From assembly GCA_029881035.1 (NCBI GenBank), contig JAOUNI010000018.1:1-46350 (forward strand): DNA of 46,350 nucleotides, in the 5' to 3' direction. The stretch comes from Gammaproteobacteria bacterium (GTDB lineage Bacteria; Pseudomonadota; Gammaproteobacteria; SZUA-229). Of the stretch, positions 44,926 through 46,350 are shown in pieces; position 1 is the first letter of the stretch; each line of letters starts with the position of its first letter. The translations under genes and the position numbers were made by a program. The notes under the pieces are model-generated. The model was given only the letters and a program-made list of their open reading frames with translations. It ran no database searches and had not been told where the DNA came from.

Positions 44926-45570
44926 ATGCGTACAATCATGGTTCTCAACGCCAAAGGCGGTTGTGGTAAGAGCACAATTTCGACCAATCTGGCCAGTTAT
45001 TATGCTTTCGAAGAAGAGAAGAAAGTGGTGCTGGCTGATTATGATCCGCAGGGCTCAAGCATGGCCTGGCTGGAAGTACGTGGTGAGGAATGGCCTGCGA
45101 TTGAAGGCATAGCGGCTTATAAAGATGCAGTACGGCCGGCAAAAGATACCGATATTCTGATTATTGATGCACCAGCGCGCGTACATGGTAAAGAACTGAC
45201 CGAACTGGTACGAAAGGCTGATACGATTATATTTCCGGTTTTGCCTTCACCCATTGATATGAGGGCTGCCACCAATTACATGCAGGAGCTGAAGGCGGTC
45301 GGTAAAGTAGTCCGCAATGAAGTCAAGATTGGTGTTGTTGCTAATCGTGTCCGTGAGAACACCATCATATTTTCCGAGCTATTTGATTTTATCAATAAAT
45401 TAAAAGTGCCTTATGTAGCAACATTGCGTGATACACAAAATTACATTCGTGCTGAAGAACGTGGCGTCGGTATTTTTGAAATGGCGCCATCCCAGGTTTA
45501 TCAGGATCTTGAGAGCTGGGAGACGTTGATCAAATGGCTGCGAAGCAAGCGTAGTATGCCGGACAAATAA
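44926..45570 (+). CDS. Orphan ParA-family ATPase
   Basis: This 214-aa protein has the deviant Walker A KGGCGKST near residue 10, DYDPQGSSMAWLEVRG and DILIIDAPARV as Walker B-like element. These mark ParA/MinD-type ATPases that move DNA or protein cargo by ATP-driven patterning. The length matches the small ParA (Soj-like or McdA/PpfA) group with no N-terminal DNA-binding domain. No parB, cargo or chemotaxis gene is next to it, so cargo is unknown. AGGAG precedes the ATG by about 7 bases. The stop codon lies within a palindromic element. Confidence 0.88.
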   Translation: MRTIMVLNAKGGCGKSTISTNLASYYAFEEEKKVVLADYDPQGSSMAWLEVRGEEWPAIEGIAAYKDAVRPAKDTDILIIDAPARVHGKELTELVRKADTIIFPVLPSPIDMRAATNYMQELKAVGKVVRNEVKIGVVANRVRENTIIFSELFDFINKLKVPYVATLRDTQNYIRAEERGVGIFEMAPSQVYQDLESWETLIKWLRSKRSMPDK

Positions 45571-45706
45571 CTTTGTATGAAGCATCTTTTTCGCTATAGC
45601 TGCGTTAAAAATTGTTTCAAAATGCTCATTTACTAAATGTAAATTCCGCTTTTCCAACAATTTTTCCTTGCTCTATCAAAAAATTTACATCATACAAAGC
45701 TATTTG
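45564..45706. repeat. 143-bp imperfect palindrome, MITE/REP-like
   Basis: The ends are inverted: CAAATAACTTTGTATGA on the left and TCATACAAAGCTATTTG on the right, 17 bases with one mismatch. Inner segments also pair: AAAAATTGTT with AACAATTTTT, and TTTAC with GTAAA around a 5-base centre (TAAAT). It encodes no protein. The left arm contains the last three codons of the parA-like gene. It looks like a non-autonomous mobile element or a large RNA-forming hairpin. No target duplication was clear. Confidence 0.7.
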
Positions 45707-45769
45707 TGGAATGTCGTAAGCTGTAGGTGCTGGTAAAATCCCTTCCTTTAAATCTTCATCGTTGTCTCT

Positions 45770-46350
45770 ATGTTTATTGCTCCAACTCTCACTGAATTTA
45801 AAACCCTGTTCGCGGAAAAACTTCGATCTATGTTATCGCCAGAAGAGCTTGGTGCATTTATTCTGGTGTTGTCAAACAGCCTGCAGGACAAACAGTTACA
45901 GGCCAGTTTGAAAAACGATTTAATGGATATGTTTGTTGAGATGAATAACGAACTTAAAGATAATGTTCTGCATGCCACCGAGGACGATCTGGATGTTTTT
46001 GAAAAAATAAGAAAAAAAGGTGTGGGTTCATTTAATGCATGGCAGAGGATTGAGCAGGGCGAGTGGGAGCTGTTATATAATCCCATGCGAGCCATGCGCC
46101 CGGAACGCGCCTCAGCAGAAAAAGTCGAAAATATATTTCGTAAATTTAATAGTACAAAATTTCATTTTAATAAACCATATTTACGGCCCGAGATTTTATG
46201 GGAAGGTGAATGGAACGGCATTTCATTAAGAGTGTTGTATAACAAATTTCCGTTTGCGCCCTATCATTTAATTATCGTGCCGCACCCTGAATTAGAGCTG
46301 CCGCAATATTTGAGCAAAGAATATCACCAGTTAATCTGGCGCTTAATTGA
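45770..46350 (+). CDS. HIT-like superfamily protein, 3' end beyond the window
   Basis: An open frame runs from the ATG at 45770 to the window edge (193 codons, no stop). It begins MFIAPTLTEFKTLFAEKLRS, has a helical N-terminal part, then MRAMRPERASAEK, and ends near KFPFAPYHLIIVPHPELELP. That last phrase recalls the GalT/HIT-like fold, where a Pro-x-His-Leu strand precedes the active site. The family is inferred from that single element, and the catalytic His triad is not yet visible. It starts 64 bases after the palindrome. Confidence 0.68.
   Translation, partial: MFIAPTLTEFKTLFAEKLRSMLSPEELGAFILVLSNSLQDKQLQASLKNDLMDMFVEMNNELKDNVLHATEDDLDVFEKIRKKGVGSFNAWQRIEQGEWELLYNPMRAMRPERASAEKVENIFRKFNSTKFHFNKPYLRPEILWEGEWNGISLRVLYNKFPFAPYHLIIVPHPELELPQYLSKEYHQLIWRLI

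Overview
The window looks like a chromosomal segment of a gammaproteobacterium of moderate to low GC. The evidence is gene content and order: priA-argS-SPOR in the order known from Pseudomonas, a TCA block sucA-sucB-lpd-sucC-sucD, split pntA/pntB transhydrogenase genes, an LbtU-type porin, and FadL, YicC, RNase PH and RdgB homologues. Host, habitat and genus cannot be read from the sequence. No tRNA, rRNA, CRISPR array, phage gene or transposase was seen.

Layout. 1-2203: an AmmeMemoRadiSam set, with AMMECR1 (only its first 20 codons) and Memo on the minus strand, divergent from the radical SAM enzyme. 2391-8026: an ExeA/MshM-like ATPase followed by a run of small, mostly unrecognised proteins, including a receiver-like protein, a helical-repeat protein, a protein with an 81-bp tandem repeat and a five-cysteine protein. 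8049-10788: an MBL-fold hydrolase, a cNMP-binding diguanylate cyclase, a NUDIX hydrolase and an overlapping convergent unknown. 10909-18622: 2-oxoglutarate dehydrogenase E1, E2 and E3 plus succinyl-CoA synthetase. 18851-24667: lipid-related genes (desaturase, alpha/beta hydrolase, acyl-CoA thioesterase, FadL channel, SGNH lipoprotein), with a YjdF/DUF2238 pseudogene embedded.

24778-27102: rdgB and rph, divergent from yicC. 27107-30174: a PilZ protein, then a DUF3530 hydrolase overlapping a transporter-acyltransferase fusion. 30180-34852: SPOR protein, argS and priA on the minus strand. 34853-35689 is non-coding, AT-rich and full of DnaA boxes, including two copies of a paired-box module; it is a candidate replication origin. 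35690-38444: fructosamine kinase, a Gmm-like NUDIX enzyme and a cysteine-rich lipoprotein. 38524-41328: LbtU-like porin, DUF523 protein and ferrochelatase. 41508-44326: the three-gene proton-translocating transhydrogenase. 44428-46350: a 56-aa membrane protein, an orphan ParA-type ATPase whose stop codon lies in a 143-bp imperfect palindrome, and a HIT-like protein cut by the window end.

The central theme is core metabolism: TCA flux, NADPH supply, haem and iron, nucleotide-pool cleaning, and fatty acid uptake and remodelling. The least explained parts are the 2.4-8 kb small-protein run, the DnaA-box region, the palindromic element after parA, and the AmmeMemoRadiSam set, whose members are known but whose pathway in bacteria I cannot state.
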